DNA of 64,000 nucleotides from Cruorifilaria tuberocauda. Lineage: Eukaryota; Nematoda; Chromadorea; Rhabditida; Onchocercidae. The DNA is taken from NCBI GenBank assembly GCA_013365365.1, contig JABVXU010000015.1, positions 186,001-250,000 of the forward strand. Direction: 5' to 3'. Position numbers and translations under genes: made by a program. The notes below the pieces were generated by a model. It searched no databases, had not been told where the DNA came from, and saw only the letters and a list, made by a program, of their open reading frames with translations. Numbering within the stretch: position 1 is the stretch's first letter; each line of letters begins with the position of its first letter. Positions 53,501 to 64,000 of this stretch are shown here, piece after piece.

Positions 53501-56500
53501 ATACAATCGTTAAGTTAGCTTTCTAAATTTCGGAAATTATTTTTCAAATCATTTAAAAATTATTGGAATATAACGACGAATTGAGTTATGTCTGATAAAT
53601 GTTCAAATAAATTACTTCTGCACATTTCTTTCAAATTCTGCACTGAGTAGGAAATTGACCTATTACAACTTAACCTATATTTCCAAATCAATTTTCTTTG
53701 TCATTGTATTTTGAACGATGTTCAAAAAATATTTTTAATTAGGTTTTTCGGTAAATGGTTAAAATACTTTTAAATAATGTCCAAAAAATTTTAACTAGTT
53801 ATTTTAGTAATATAAATAATTGCCTTAATTTATATTGTCTTTCTTTATTACTCTGTCAAAAAGATGTTTTTATAACGCCTGTAACATATGTTATCGTTAA
53901 AATATAAATCTTACGATGTTTTTTCCAATATTCCTTCATAGTTTTGGTGGCACTAATGTCTGTATAATACAAGTGTTTAGTTTTAATAAAATATAAATTC
54001 TGTATGAGAAGCTTAACTCATTCCATTTACTGGTCATCATAACGTAGTATTGTGTTTCACTACTTGCTATTACTAATAATTGTCGAGATTTCTTTCATCC
54101 TTTATATTTATATTTATATAAAATATTCATTCAATGCATTAATAATTCTTTATGTTAAAATTATGTAATATTCATTTCTGAGTAAGTAGCCCCTGTTCCG
54201 GCGTTGACATCGACATATTCAACGTAATCACATGATATTTGGCAATCTCTCTGTTCAAGATATCTCTTAGTATGACACACATAATATGATTATAGTGGCT
54301 AACATACTTTACGTACTCACACTCATTTACAACCTTGGCAAGTTTTCTGTTTGTCAGATTTTTTAAAAAATAAAATATGCTGAAAATTGAGAATTTCTTA
54401 TGTCTATGATTTTTCATTTAAATTAAAATATTACTGGAAGTTGAAGAAATTATTCAGTAAAAACAAATACAAATATTTCTTTCGTTTTCGATTTTTTCTT
54501 CTGCATTCTCCTCTGTTTATTTTACATATTGCTGCCAATGATATCAATTTCTTTTCATCAATAGAAATTGATCGTTTCCATTTTTTAACATCAAGTATAT
54601 AAACTTGGGATTATTTCAGTGAAATCAAATTCGAGATGTGTCATCTTATGCGCAATTTGACTTGAAAGTCAATACATATAGCCATCCGGCGAGTTCTGCT
54701 ATTATTCAGCCAAAAAACTAGGGCTTATGTATTTTCTCCTCGAAATATCTTTGTAGAAAGAAATTGAATTTTTCTTTTCTATGTTTTTGTTTCAGAATTT
54801 AAAGAATGAAAGAAAATCATATCTATATGCCTTGTACGACTATTTAATCAGTGCATTGGAACACACAGCAATACTTTTTGCATGATTTGCATGATTATAC
54901 TATTATCTTTAAATTTATTCATGAATCAAACTACTATGCAATTTACTCTTTTTAATTTACTCAACTTCACAAGATGAAAATGAGCGTTAATATTTTTGCA
55001 TCACATTGTGTGCAATAATTAGAAATTCTATGAATTTATAAGTGAACTTTCACCTTACATCCATCCTTTAACCGTTTCACTTATCGAATAGTAGAATTTT
55101 ACCATTGATAGGTCATTTTCTGTAATGGGAAAATTTACTTAACTACATTGATAGGTCAGCCACCATCGTTACGAAAAACGGTGGTTAATACTCCAAAATT
55201 CATTCCCAATCGACAGCCACTAAAGGATTGTTCAACAGCTGCTTCTTGTCTTCTACCTAATTGTTTCTGTTCAAGGTAAGAAGTAATGGTGAAAAACTTT
55301 AGTTTAATACTCGTGGTAAACAGTAAAGTATAATCAGAGCTATCAATTGGATTTATAAAAAACATTTAAATAATGTTGATACAGAATCAGTGGGAAAATG
55401 ATTTTGTTCAGCAGAACATTACAGAAATAGAAATTTTTTTTTGAATAGGAAGGAAAAAAGTAGTGAACAGAAATTAAGTGCAAAAGTTTACAGTGACACT
55501 GATCTGAATTTTTAATATATCATTCCATTTTAAGATCTGGGTTGGAAATTCCGGGTGGATTACTAGCGAAAGATGTGCCGCAAATAATTCTCTTAACATT
55601 TGATGGTCCGATAACTGATCAAACATTCGCCATATACAAGTCATTATTCAATGGGAATTATCGGTATTCGAATTTGTTATTGAACTAACCGATACAATTT
55701 TAAGTGAAAGTAAAATTTCAAATCGCAACTTCTTGTTTTTTTCTTCCACAACTGTACTCTGGTTGTAATTTAATATTTATCGTAATTTAGCAGAACAATA
55801 TTCAGGAATCCGAATGGCTGTAGCATAAAAGGTACTTTTTTTGTGTCCAGTGAATGGAATAATTATGATCAAACTCAGTGGTTAATAAGTAATGGCCATG
55901 AAGTCGCTGCAAATTCAATTACGTAAGCTTTAATCAATGAATAGTTTAAAATTGAAATAAAAAATATAAAATGTAGTAGATATTACGAAAGTAAGAAATA
56001 GTAGGATTGATGAAAATAATTTGAAAGAAGAAAAAGCCAACTTTGAATTTTGATTAACTGCCTACTTTCTAAAAATTTCTAATCAAAGATTTTTTGTGCT
56101 CTTAGATAATGGCAAAAAGTTAACAGGATTTCTTTTTTCTTTTTCCTTTCTTTTTTGTCGCGCATCCATTCAATTCACACCACTTACTAATTTTATTAAT
56201 TTTTTGAAATCTCAAAAATATGTAAAACATATATCTATGTACATGACAACTTATATTTTTAATTTAGACATCGAAATTTGGGTGGTGAAACAGTGGAACG
56301 TTGGAAGAAAGAAATGGTTGGCATGCGTGATGCATTAAGACATTTTAGTTATGCAAGCACGACAGACATTATTGGTGTTCGAGCACCGCAACTCGAATTA
56401 GGAGGTAAGTGACAGAAATGAAATTTATGGAAATATCAGAAATTGTGATTATATACTAATTACATTTATGACTATTGTTATAAGGCGGTTCTGATGAACA

Positions 56501-58454
56501 TATCTTAAAAGCTTTCTTTATTCTTTCAAAATACGATGGGGTAACTGTTTTTTTGACAATAGGGTAATTGTTTTTTTTTAAATGTATGTAATAGAAATTT
56601 TCAGGAGATAATCAATTTGATATGATGGAAAAGTTTGGTTTCATTTATGATAATACAATGAGTGCAAGTGGTGGACCGTATTGGCCACAAACATTGGCAT
56701 ATAATACAGCCTGGAAATGTTTATCAGTTTATTGTCCCAAAAGTACGCATCCAAATATTTGGGAAATACCGATGAATCGTTTCATTGTACCAGGATCGCA
56801 AAAAGAATTCACCATGTTAAAAGAAGCTGTTCACGTATGTTTTTCATTTAATCATTTATTGTAATTCGGATTTTTATTCCAAAAAAAAGTGGGATGATAA
56901 TATCGCACAAATTTATTCGATCAAAGTGTATAGATATGCAACAAAGTTATAATTTAGAGCGTATTTATTAGCTGTTCTATTCGAATTTTCTTCAAGTGAT
57001 GTTTAAAAGATTAAAATCTCCTATGGTCAGTTCACACTATCCATTTGTTTGCAAAGTTAAAGTAAAATTAAATTATGGACGAAAAATTATTTATGTAGTA
57101 GACATTGAGATAAATGAAATTATGAAGTTCGGAAGAAAACGGTTTTTTTCTTAATCAAACTTTTAGATAGGAAGACAAGAAAACAGTTAATTTAAGTAGT
57201 GTAGATGTTAAAAATATATGTATAGTCTTGCATGATTATTTTTCAAAAGTTTTTATATTTGCTAGCATGGTGATTCGCCTTTGGACGTTGCGGAAATGTT
57301 GGAAACAAATTTCAATCGTTCATACAACCACAATAGAGCTCCGTACTTATTAACTGTTGATAATGATTTTCTCAATGCATTACCAAATAAAGGCGCAATC
57401 ATCGCACTCAAACTATTTATAGAAAAGGTAGATGTAAATGCTTCCTTATTTTGGCTATTTTAACTTAAGATTCGAGTAAAATTGCTATTGAATATAAGCA
57501 TTGCCGAAATATTTCATCAAAGATGACGGAAACGATGAAGACATATTGACTACTAAATTAGTGGGTATGTGAAAAAGAAGAGAAAGTAGTGAAATCCAAA
57601 AATTCAAAGAGATAGAGCTACGTTGCCACAATAACACTTAAGATCTCAAATGTTTCAAATAGTTTTGTTTGTACTTCAATTCCTTTGTTCAAATAAATCG
57701 CTTATCAAAACACTCTCTCCATGTACTTTCCGTAACTGCCGAATCAATGCTTTCCTTCCCGCAACATTTCTGAACTGTGCTCATCGATCGAAAATTTCAT
57801 CAATTTTTAGTTAAACATAATTTTGCAAATTTTCAAACAATTTTTTCAGATATTGAAGAACTCCGATGTATATTTTGTAACAGCCACGCAGGCACTAAAA
57901 TGGATTAGACAACCAACACGTCTATTACATATTCATAGTTTTGAACCGTGGCAATGCAATGTACCATTTAAAAGTAATGCTACTACCTGTGAGGTGAAGC
58001 TTATCGAACTATTAATAAAAATTCCAAAAAGATCTTTTTATATTCTATGTTCAGAGAAGAATTACGATTATTCAGTTGTTAATTAGAAAAGAGCAAACAC
58101 AGATCGAAAGGCAAGCATAGTATACTGTTTCCTTTGATAAAGTTCTAGAAATTCGTGACAATGTAAATTGCACATTACCGTGATATTATGAGCCACAAAT
58201 ATTTGTAATTAATCAATTCAATAGTTTTGTCCGCATATAAAGTTGGATGAGTTGGATATGTTAGACATGTAAAGTGATTACATAATTGTATGAAGACCAC
58301 ACAATTATGAAAACGCTGCTTACAGACTCCATCCAGTTGTTCATTTATTTGCAATGGCGAAACTCGGACTCTTCGAATATGTGGTATATGCCCACAAGTG
58401 TATCCAAACCTTGACGATCCTACTGGCACTGGAAATTCAACCGTCAACCGATAA
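40225..58454 (+). CDS. Secreted multi-EB-module protein with C-terminal polysaccharide (chitin) deacetylase domain
   Basis: 31 exons join in phase into 4,965 nt, 1,654 residues. The start exon encodes MDFAYLSFLLAG, a short signal-peptide-like N-terminus with an in-frame stop at 40174, and its phase-1 donor fits the next exon. Residues about 12-1260 are roughly 20 cysteine-rich EB modules of the pattern C-x(4-7)-C-...-C-x(2-4)-G-x-C-x-C-P-x-G-...-C (examples GFCACPMGH, GICQCPIGM). Cys-free linkers are at exon 5 (with a dibasic RKR) and exon 21 (Ser/Thr-rich). Residues about 1300-1590 are a CE4/NodB domain: CFCSRSGLEIPGG entry, LLTFDG, GTFFVSSEW, GHEVAANSITH, GVRAP, then a final Cys-rich coda (CGICPQVYPNLDDPTGTGNS). 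C. elegans has EB-containing chitin-deacetylase-like proteins (F48E3.8, LGX-1), so the fusion is a family trait. Metal ligands look mutated. Likely extracellular matrix or cuticle; exact orthology is untested. Confidence 0.88.
52339..52437 (+). pseudogene. Eroded EB-module exon with frameshift
   Basis: After an acceptor-like GGAG, a phase-1 entry reads EKSNCTTNLTICPHVVY. Moving one base at about 52386-52390 then reads CLEGFCVCLTGHVALN and a TAA. Both halves fit one EB module (C..C..CxxGxCxCxxGH), but no single frame holds them. It sits in the 4.6-kb gap before the deacetylase exons. A base error in the assembly is the alternative explanation. Confidence 0.5.
52575..52707 (+). pseudogene. Fragments of a degenerate EB module
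   Basis: 52575-52624 (acceptor tttcag, donor CAG|GTAATT) reads VNIDESCNEDNKRINVQ, like the start of a module. 52642-52707 reads SGFCSCPNREQIISG and ends in a Cys before AAG|GTAAAT, like the second half of one. The two parts do not join in phase and lack the middle cysteines, so I read this as decay rather than functional exons. Confidence 0.4.
53382..53501 (+). pseudogene. Partial EB-like exon ending in a stop
   Basis: The frame reads IGECICFRGVCRCTSGMHAR, then a further Cys and a TGA. CFRGVCRCTSGM is a typical EB second half, but the first half is missing and no in-phase donor leads on to the deacetylase exons. It may be an eroded module or, less likely, an alternative last exon giving a shorter EB-only isoform. 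Confidence 0.4.
55155..58454 (+). other. Polysaccharide deacetylase (CE4/NodB) exons of the EB/deacetylase gene (exons 24-31)
   Basis: Exons 55155-55275, 55535-55663, 55794-55922 (or from 55791), 56268-56404, 56605-56834, 57266-57427, 57850-57993 and 58326-58454. Exon 24 joins exon 23 (50519) in phase 1 across 4.6 kb. CE4 landmarks: motif 1 is TFDG at 55596-55607 (usual TFDD); motif 2 is N-S-I-T-H, split between 55912-55922 and 56268 (usual H-S-x-x-H); motif 3 is RAPQL (usual RAPYL). The late motifs (APYLLTVDNDFLNAL, VYFVTATQALKWI) are chitin-deacetylase-like. The last exon gives the Cys-rich C-terminal tail of nematode and insect CDA-like proteins. A poly(A) signal AATAAA lies at 58553-58558, about 100 nt past the stop. 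Confidence 0.85.
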
Positions 58455-59676
58455 TCTAGTTCAAAATTTTCCAATAACTGTTAAGTTTTTGAATCCTGCA
58501 TTTGCAGTTTATTGACGATAAAACTGTAAATTTCGAGGCCTCCGCGAAACGAAATAAACGAAATAATGATCATACTGTAATCAGTAACTTTTACTAGTTA
58601 AGTCACTCCGCAGCATCAGCGTTGAAAAATTTATTCCTATAAGTCAAAAACTAACTATTCCAGCTATTTTCTTTAGCAAAAAAAATGTCTTTAAATTATT
58701 TAATATTTTCAATATCAGTAATTAGGTTGGTCATGACTTTATTAAAGGAAATGGTATCAAGGTTCAAGCCTTACTGCAAAACAGTTCTCATGTTTATGTC
58801 AGTTGTCATTTTGAAGTTATTAAGGAAAATGATATCCAGAGATATTTATGAATGGGAAGTCAATGGTACAGGTACGAGATATTAAACTGTCGTATTCCGA
58901 GATGAAAAAACAACGAAGTTGTCTTTAACCAATAGACAAAAAATGGCATTTCAACATTTCCTTAACGATAATGTTTGCAATAAAAAACAATGAGAAAATA
59001 AATAAATTCTATTCTATCTGATTTTATGAAATAAATAACAGTAACAGAAATTATGGGTAAATCATTCAAGTTTCACGTAAACTCCGAATAAATTAAATGA
59101 TTATAGGTCAATATGGCCAGTGATTCACGACTAATTCAGCAAAGAAATTAACTAACACAGAGAGCAAGAAATGAGAACAATATTCTTCAAGTTGCAGCCA
59201 ATTTTGTAACTTGATTTTCCAGGTTTGACTGAAGAAAAGAAGACAAAGTTTATTGGCCCACAGAAGGTGATCAACAACCAGATTTAATTTCTTTTGATCA
59301 AATGTTCTAAAAGTAAATAGAACGGTTCCAGCTTTCTATGATTTTTACTTAAATGAGTAAAAATATTTCAATTAAATATGAAAAATGCAAAATTAGAAGT
59401 AAAGGAAAGAAACTATAAGGGAAAGCGAGAATTGATTGTTTGGCACTGATTTGCATATTAAAGAGAGAACCAACGAACAGCAAAGTTACAATGCAAGCAT
59501 ATGATTACAGGCAACTTCATTCGATCCGCTATTTCAATATCTGTATAGGACTGTTCTTGATCTTAGTTCAAAGTGAATGAGATTAAGCAAATAATGCTTA
59601 TTGTTTTATTAGTACTGATTTTTGAGAAGACTACCTCTATCTACAAGATAATTGAAGAGATTGACAAACAAAAAAA
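58455..59676. other. Region between convergent 3' ends
   Basis: Short intergenic stretch between the EB/deacetylase gene (plus) and the SCHIP-1 gene (minus). It contains AATAAA for the plus gene at 58553-58558 and, on the minus strand, AATAAA at 59610-59605, 67 nt past the SCHIP-1 stop. A coding-looking stretch at about 58723-58851 (plus) is discussed as a finding. Confidence 0.6.
59605..59610 (-). other. Poly(A) signal of the SCHIP-1 gene
   Basis: AATAAA on the minus strand, 67 nt downstream of the stop of the last SCHIP-1 exon. Its position independently supports the inferred final exon at 59776-59677. Confidence 0.55.
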
Positions 59677-62600
59677 TCAGCCATTGAAAATGCGAAATTT
59701 GGCCATAGTTACAGATGGGACTGCTTCTATTTTCAAAAAATCGGGCAAATTCAGTGATTCCGAATTGCTCTCATGCCTGAAATGTATCTCTTCCTGAAAT
59801 AATGAAACTGCAAAAAAAGATCGAAATAATTTGGCAGAATTTAAATAGAATAAGGAAGCAAAAAAATATCAATAACACATTAAAGCAATTAAGTCATTTC
59901 GAAACTTACTGTATCATATCTTCGATATCGACAAGCATCGAGTCCTGTTGCATATAAAGAGAATCTTTTTCAATTAGCAACCTCATTAATTCCGCATTCT
60001 CTTCTACAAACGCATAAAACAATGAATAGTCGCTCTAAATAAATAACTGATGCTATTTTGTTATTTATTCTTGGAGAGATTCAACAAAAACAAATACATC
60101 TGAATTAATCATTCAAGTCAAATTTTACGGCAGTGAAAAATGCACAAGAGTTAAGTAATCTCTAAGCAGTTTTTCATGACCAATCTATTTTTTCAGAGAT
60201 ATAAAATAATAATCATCCTTTCTTATAGACATCTTTTTTTAAATAGAAATTTCTCTCTTCAAGCCAATGCAAAGAATTTGCATCTCTATTATCACTATGA
60301 TTGCATTTATTTCATGTCAATAAATTAAAAAAGGTACCATTAATCCGTTTGCTAATTTTTTCACTCATTTCGATAAGCTGTTGACATGTCATTTTCGATA
60401 ACTGCAACCTGAAAGCTGAATTTACGTGCTATCAAATAGATCCTCCAAAACCAAGCATTTTAAATTAAGGAAGCCTCATGAAAGTAATATGAAATAACAG
60501 TCTGGAGAACAGTTAAAATTCTCATTTTTGGCAGCTAAGACAAATCTGTATGAAAACCTGGAAGCCTTTGGAAGAATAGCTGTGGTAAATCGATTTGTAT
60601 TAATCTTTTCAATTTCCATCTGCATTCTTGCAGCCTGTTTCGCTTTTGCAAGCATCATTTTGGTCTCCTCTTCCAAAACTTGTCGTTTTTCTTCTGCATA
60701 ATCGATAACAAAAATTAGTGAAATTGTACTTATCATCAGTAGAAAATTATCCCACAGGGAAATATATGATGAAGATACGAGTATAAGAATTATTAACCGC
60801 AGTCCATCCCCTCTTATTTCTGTCTCATACCTAAATTTATGTTCTTTAACAAAAATCAATGAAGCTATAAGGTTGAAAAAATTCACTATTTATTTAATTA
60901 AAAATTCTGCGCCTTCATAGAAGAATTATTCAGCCTAGGACTGTGTCTTTGTGGCAAATTTTCGGTGTCTGGGATTATTAGACACTGAAAGATCGACAAA
61001 GACAGCGACTGTTTACCAAGAATTTAGCCCTGTAAGCTATATTTGTGTGCTGACAGGAATTTGACTTCTTGGAATTTCTAGCGTTAATCTGCGTACTAGA
61101 CCTTAAACCCGCCTGCTACTCTGGTCATTTCTATAAATCCATCCAGCTATAGATTACTATCATTCAGCGCTAATTCTTAGTGTCCTTAATTGGATTAAGA
61201 ATTCAAGAAACATTCGAAACATTGATGAAGCATTTCAGAAAAAAACAAACTGAATGAAATTGACACGAAACACAATGAACTAAATGCTATTAATGAATAG
61301 ATGTTAATAAATCAATACGATTAGAGTAAAACTTGTGATTTAAAAATGTTGATAGAAAAATCAAATTTGAAATGAACTATTTCTGAAGTCGATCTATATG
61401 GAGCTTTAAACATAAACAACTTCTATACATCAGGAAGCAAAGAACAATCAACTTCAAGCGTGAAATTTCAGGATATTCCGAAACAAAGTTTCTATAGTGA
61501 AAAGTTAGGCGAAAACTGACTTTTTAATTTAAAAATAACACATATATTCTTACTTATGGCTGAAACGGCTTGACGTAACTGAGAAGCATTCAAGGTGGAG
61601 CCATCGATTACAGAATTTTGTAGATTTGGTGCAGACTTTGATTTGGGCACGGAAAAGCTATCATTCGAGCTTTCCTTCTCGTTATCTTCTTCATCTTTCA
61701 AATCATTAATATAACAGACCTAATAAACACAATTTTCACTGACAAATAAATTAGTATGAAAAAAATTATTGGAGGGGTGCGCAAAATCAATCAGAAACAT
61801 TTCTGCGAAAAAAGCAGAAGGAATAAATATCTTTCTAGCTATTTACAACAAAAGCAAAATAATATACTCAACTTATACTCAAGCATATATTTCAGCCTAA
61901 GACTGTAAAAATTACTTGCAAATTCATGGCTGTTTGCAAGCGAAATCCGAAATTTGATTTTGATGCCCTCATATAAACTCGTGGAGCTAGTCCTGTTGTG
62001 TATTGATCCACTTGAAGTGCTAAACGGCGACGTACCTGTCAACAATGCATTGAATTTATCATAAAAATTTTCAAATACGATAGAAAAGACAGAATTACAT
62101 AATGGATTGCTTATGCCTAATATATTTTTAAAGACCACAAAAGCCTTTTCAATGTCACTTGATGATTTAGCCTATTCAAGTCCTTTTTAGTCAATCGTTA
62201 ATGGACCTGAAATTTATATCTAAAAAGAATTTCCCAGTGTGAAATTTTGTAGACTAACAATCAAAGCGTTAAAGTATTGAAAAAAACTAAACTACAAACA
62301 CATTACCGAACTAAGAAATTCAGTAATAAGGATTTAATAATTTTTTAACCCTCTCAGACTTCAAAAAGATTCTGTTAAAGTTGCATTCCATGTGTTACTC
62401 AAAATTATGGAGAGAATAAAAATACCTAATAAATACACGTGTCAAGGAAGTATGTGCATAAAATAATTAATTGAAATGGGATGTATTTTCACGAAGATTA
62501 ATTTCTCTGCCATACATTACCTACATTAAAAGTCTATTTGAATTTATAGAGAAACTGAAATTTCAAATTCTACAGTTTATTAAGGAAAAAAATGAAAGTT

Positions 62601-63852
62601 TCATTTATAAAGCGACAAAGAAGGGTATAAAAATATGATAGCTTAATACGTAATCAGTCTAAAAACTTCTGAAACTGTTAAATTTGACTATAGAATTATT
62701 ACGATTTTTTGTATATCGAAAGATTTCCTAAAAGTGCCCGGATTTTTAAAAGTACTCCAATGTCTCTTTCTTCAAATTTACATAAAAAGAATCAGAAATC
62801 TTCTTGAGCAATAATACGATATCTCATTAAATTTATAAATATTGATTTCATTTACAATAGGACTACTGTACTATGTTGATGTTGGAATGCATTAGGAACC
62901 AGTTATGCTCCAGAGTTTCTTACAGCATTTGATTCATTATTTATTCTTTTATAGATTATATTGTGCAAAATATATCAATGAATAGATCACTAATATAAAA
63001 AATATTTGAGGAAAAAAGAATTTAAAGCAAAAAACTGAAGTTAACCTGTTCACCAAGCAATTTTCTCTCTGTCACTATTCGTTCCTTTGCCGCGCAGTTC
63101 AGTTTTTCTTCTAACTTATTAAAATCCAGCTGTGGTAAACATGTATCTAAATTATCCAATTCCTTGTCGATGTATTCTCGTAAAGAAGCCTTATCCCTTT
63201 TAATAGAATCTTTGGATTTCCATGTATTTGGGAGACCATGGCATATAGCCCATGATTTCGCAGTTCTTACTACATTCCCATTTACGGTACCATTCGTAGT
63301 TACCTCATCCCGAGAAATCTCTCGGAAATCATTTGACTTGTCGGAACAGTCAAAGTGATAGCTCGTTAAAATCAGTGGGTTTTTTTTTTTTGAAATAACG
63401 ATATTATTCAGTGAATTGGATTTTTCCCACGAACTATATGGTTCTAAGCTATCCTGTGACATTTGGCTTGAGCTGTTAAATTCAGAAAATTTACGTTCTT
63501 GACAGTTGGAAGATATATTCGTTGGTTGTACTGAATTTTCTCGACCCAAAAAACTAGATGTCAAGTTCAAACTCTGAAGCGATAGCTGTGAAGGATTTTC
63601 AATAGTTGGTCTCGAAATTATGCTGGACATTTCGAAAGAGTCTTCAGAACAAGACGTTGATAAGGCTTGGTTGCAATCCAAAGCAAATGATTCAATGGAT
63701 TCCAAACTTGAACTATTACTTTGTTGATCTAAAGAACTTGAGCTTGCACTTCTAATATTACGTGATTTTATTAAATTATGTAGCAGTGATTTGGTACAGA
63801 GATTATATTTCGATTCTGCACTCGCTAACACCTCATTAGAAAGTTGCCACAT
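59677..63852 (-). CDS. schip1: Schwannomin-interacting protein 1 (SCHIP-1) family protein
   Basis: Minus-strand exons 63852-63046, 62035-61916, 61719-61554, 60693-60558, 60408-60338, 60003-59910 and 59776-59677 join in phase to 497 residues. The N-terminal half is Ser-rich and disordered. The conserved SCHIP core then follows in order: QLDFNKLEEKL, RLQTAMNLQVCYINDLKDEE (vertebrate MNLQICFVND plus acidic run), LEEETKMMLAKAKQAARMQM (vertebrate [20 protein letters not shown]), LQLSKMTCQQLIEM, and the coiled coil ENAELMRLLIEKDSLYMQQD followed by SMLVDIED (vertebrate LHTEQDAMLVDIEDL). Vertebrate SCHIP1 binds merlin/schwannomin and ankyrin-G complexes at the cell cortex and axon initial segment. 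The start is the first reasonable Met (MWQLSNEV); the frame is open upstream to 63981, so extra N-terminal sequence is possible. The family call is strong. Confidence 0.88.
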
Positions 63853-64000
63853 TATATGGTGAGTGGGTGGAATGGGTGGTAATAATAAAAGTAACAGCAA
63901 AACAAATGGAAAAAAGGGAAATTCGTCTTTTACAAAGTTTGGCTGAAGAAGAAAAATGAACGACGAAAATCGGTTAGTCACCTGGGATCAACTTCAGAAC

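Noticed and set aside
60694..60886. Upstream half of a 136-residue minus-strand frame (MNFFNLIASLIF...)
   Set aside because: Only the part from 60693 downward is coding (SCHIP-1 exon 4). The rest is intron, as shown by the TGCAG acceptor and phase.
63950..63989. Very short intron (CCCAG|GTGACT ... CTTCAG) upstream of the SCHIP-1 first exon
   Set aside because: It would be about 40 nt, and the preceding frame contains stops in the required phase.

Overview
The window is AT-rich nuclear DNA of a nematode, most likely a spirurid or filarial (clade III) species. Genes are split into many small exons. Introns range from about 45 nt to several kb, with GT donors and short T-rich acceptors (tttcag, ttttag, tttaag). 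The homologues recognised are metazoan or nematode families: CEH-14, a GLD-1/ASD-2-type STAR protein, and EB-module proteins. There are no rRNA genes, no CRISPR arrays, no bacterial operons and no intact transposon that I can recognise. All gene models were built by hand from splice sites, reading phase and protein-family resemblance. The species is an inference.

Layout, left to right. (1) 2-7976, plus strand: the 3' portion of a Scribble orthologue, covering the tail of PDZ2, complete PDZ3 and PDZ4, and the C-terminal tail. (2) 7977-15845: 3' UTR and a long AT-rich intergenic region. (3) 15846-22628, plus: a ceh-14 (Lhx3/4) LIM-homeobox gene with a 4.3-kb first intron. (4) 24653-27027, plus: a STAR/Quaking-type KH RNA-binding protein of the GLD-1/ASD-2 class. 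(5) 27028-31356: mostly non-coding. (6) 32442-31357, minus: a small single-pass membrane protein of unknown function. (7) 32443-40224: non-coding, between two divergent genes, with several large microsatellites. (8) 40225-58454, plus: a 31-exon gene for a secreted protein of about 1,654 residues. It has a signal peptide, about 20 cysteine-rich EB modules and a C-terminal polysaccharide (chitin) deacetylase domain whose metal-binding motifs look degenerate. Eroded EB exons lie just upstream of the deacetylase exons. (9) 63852-59677, minus: a SCHIP-1 (schwannomin-interacting protein) orthologue, convergent with gene 8.

The genes do not form one pathway. Scribble (junction and polarity scaffold), CEH-14 (neuronal and epidermal fate), the STAR protein (post-transcriptional control) and SCHIP-1 (cortical or axonal scaffold) are conserved developmental regulators. 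The EB/deacetylase gene is the most lineage-specific item. It is plausibly a cuticle, sheath or eggshell matrix protein that binds a polysaccharide rather than deacetylating it.
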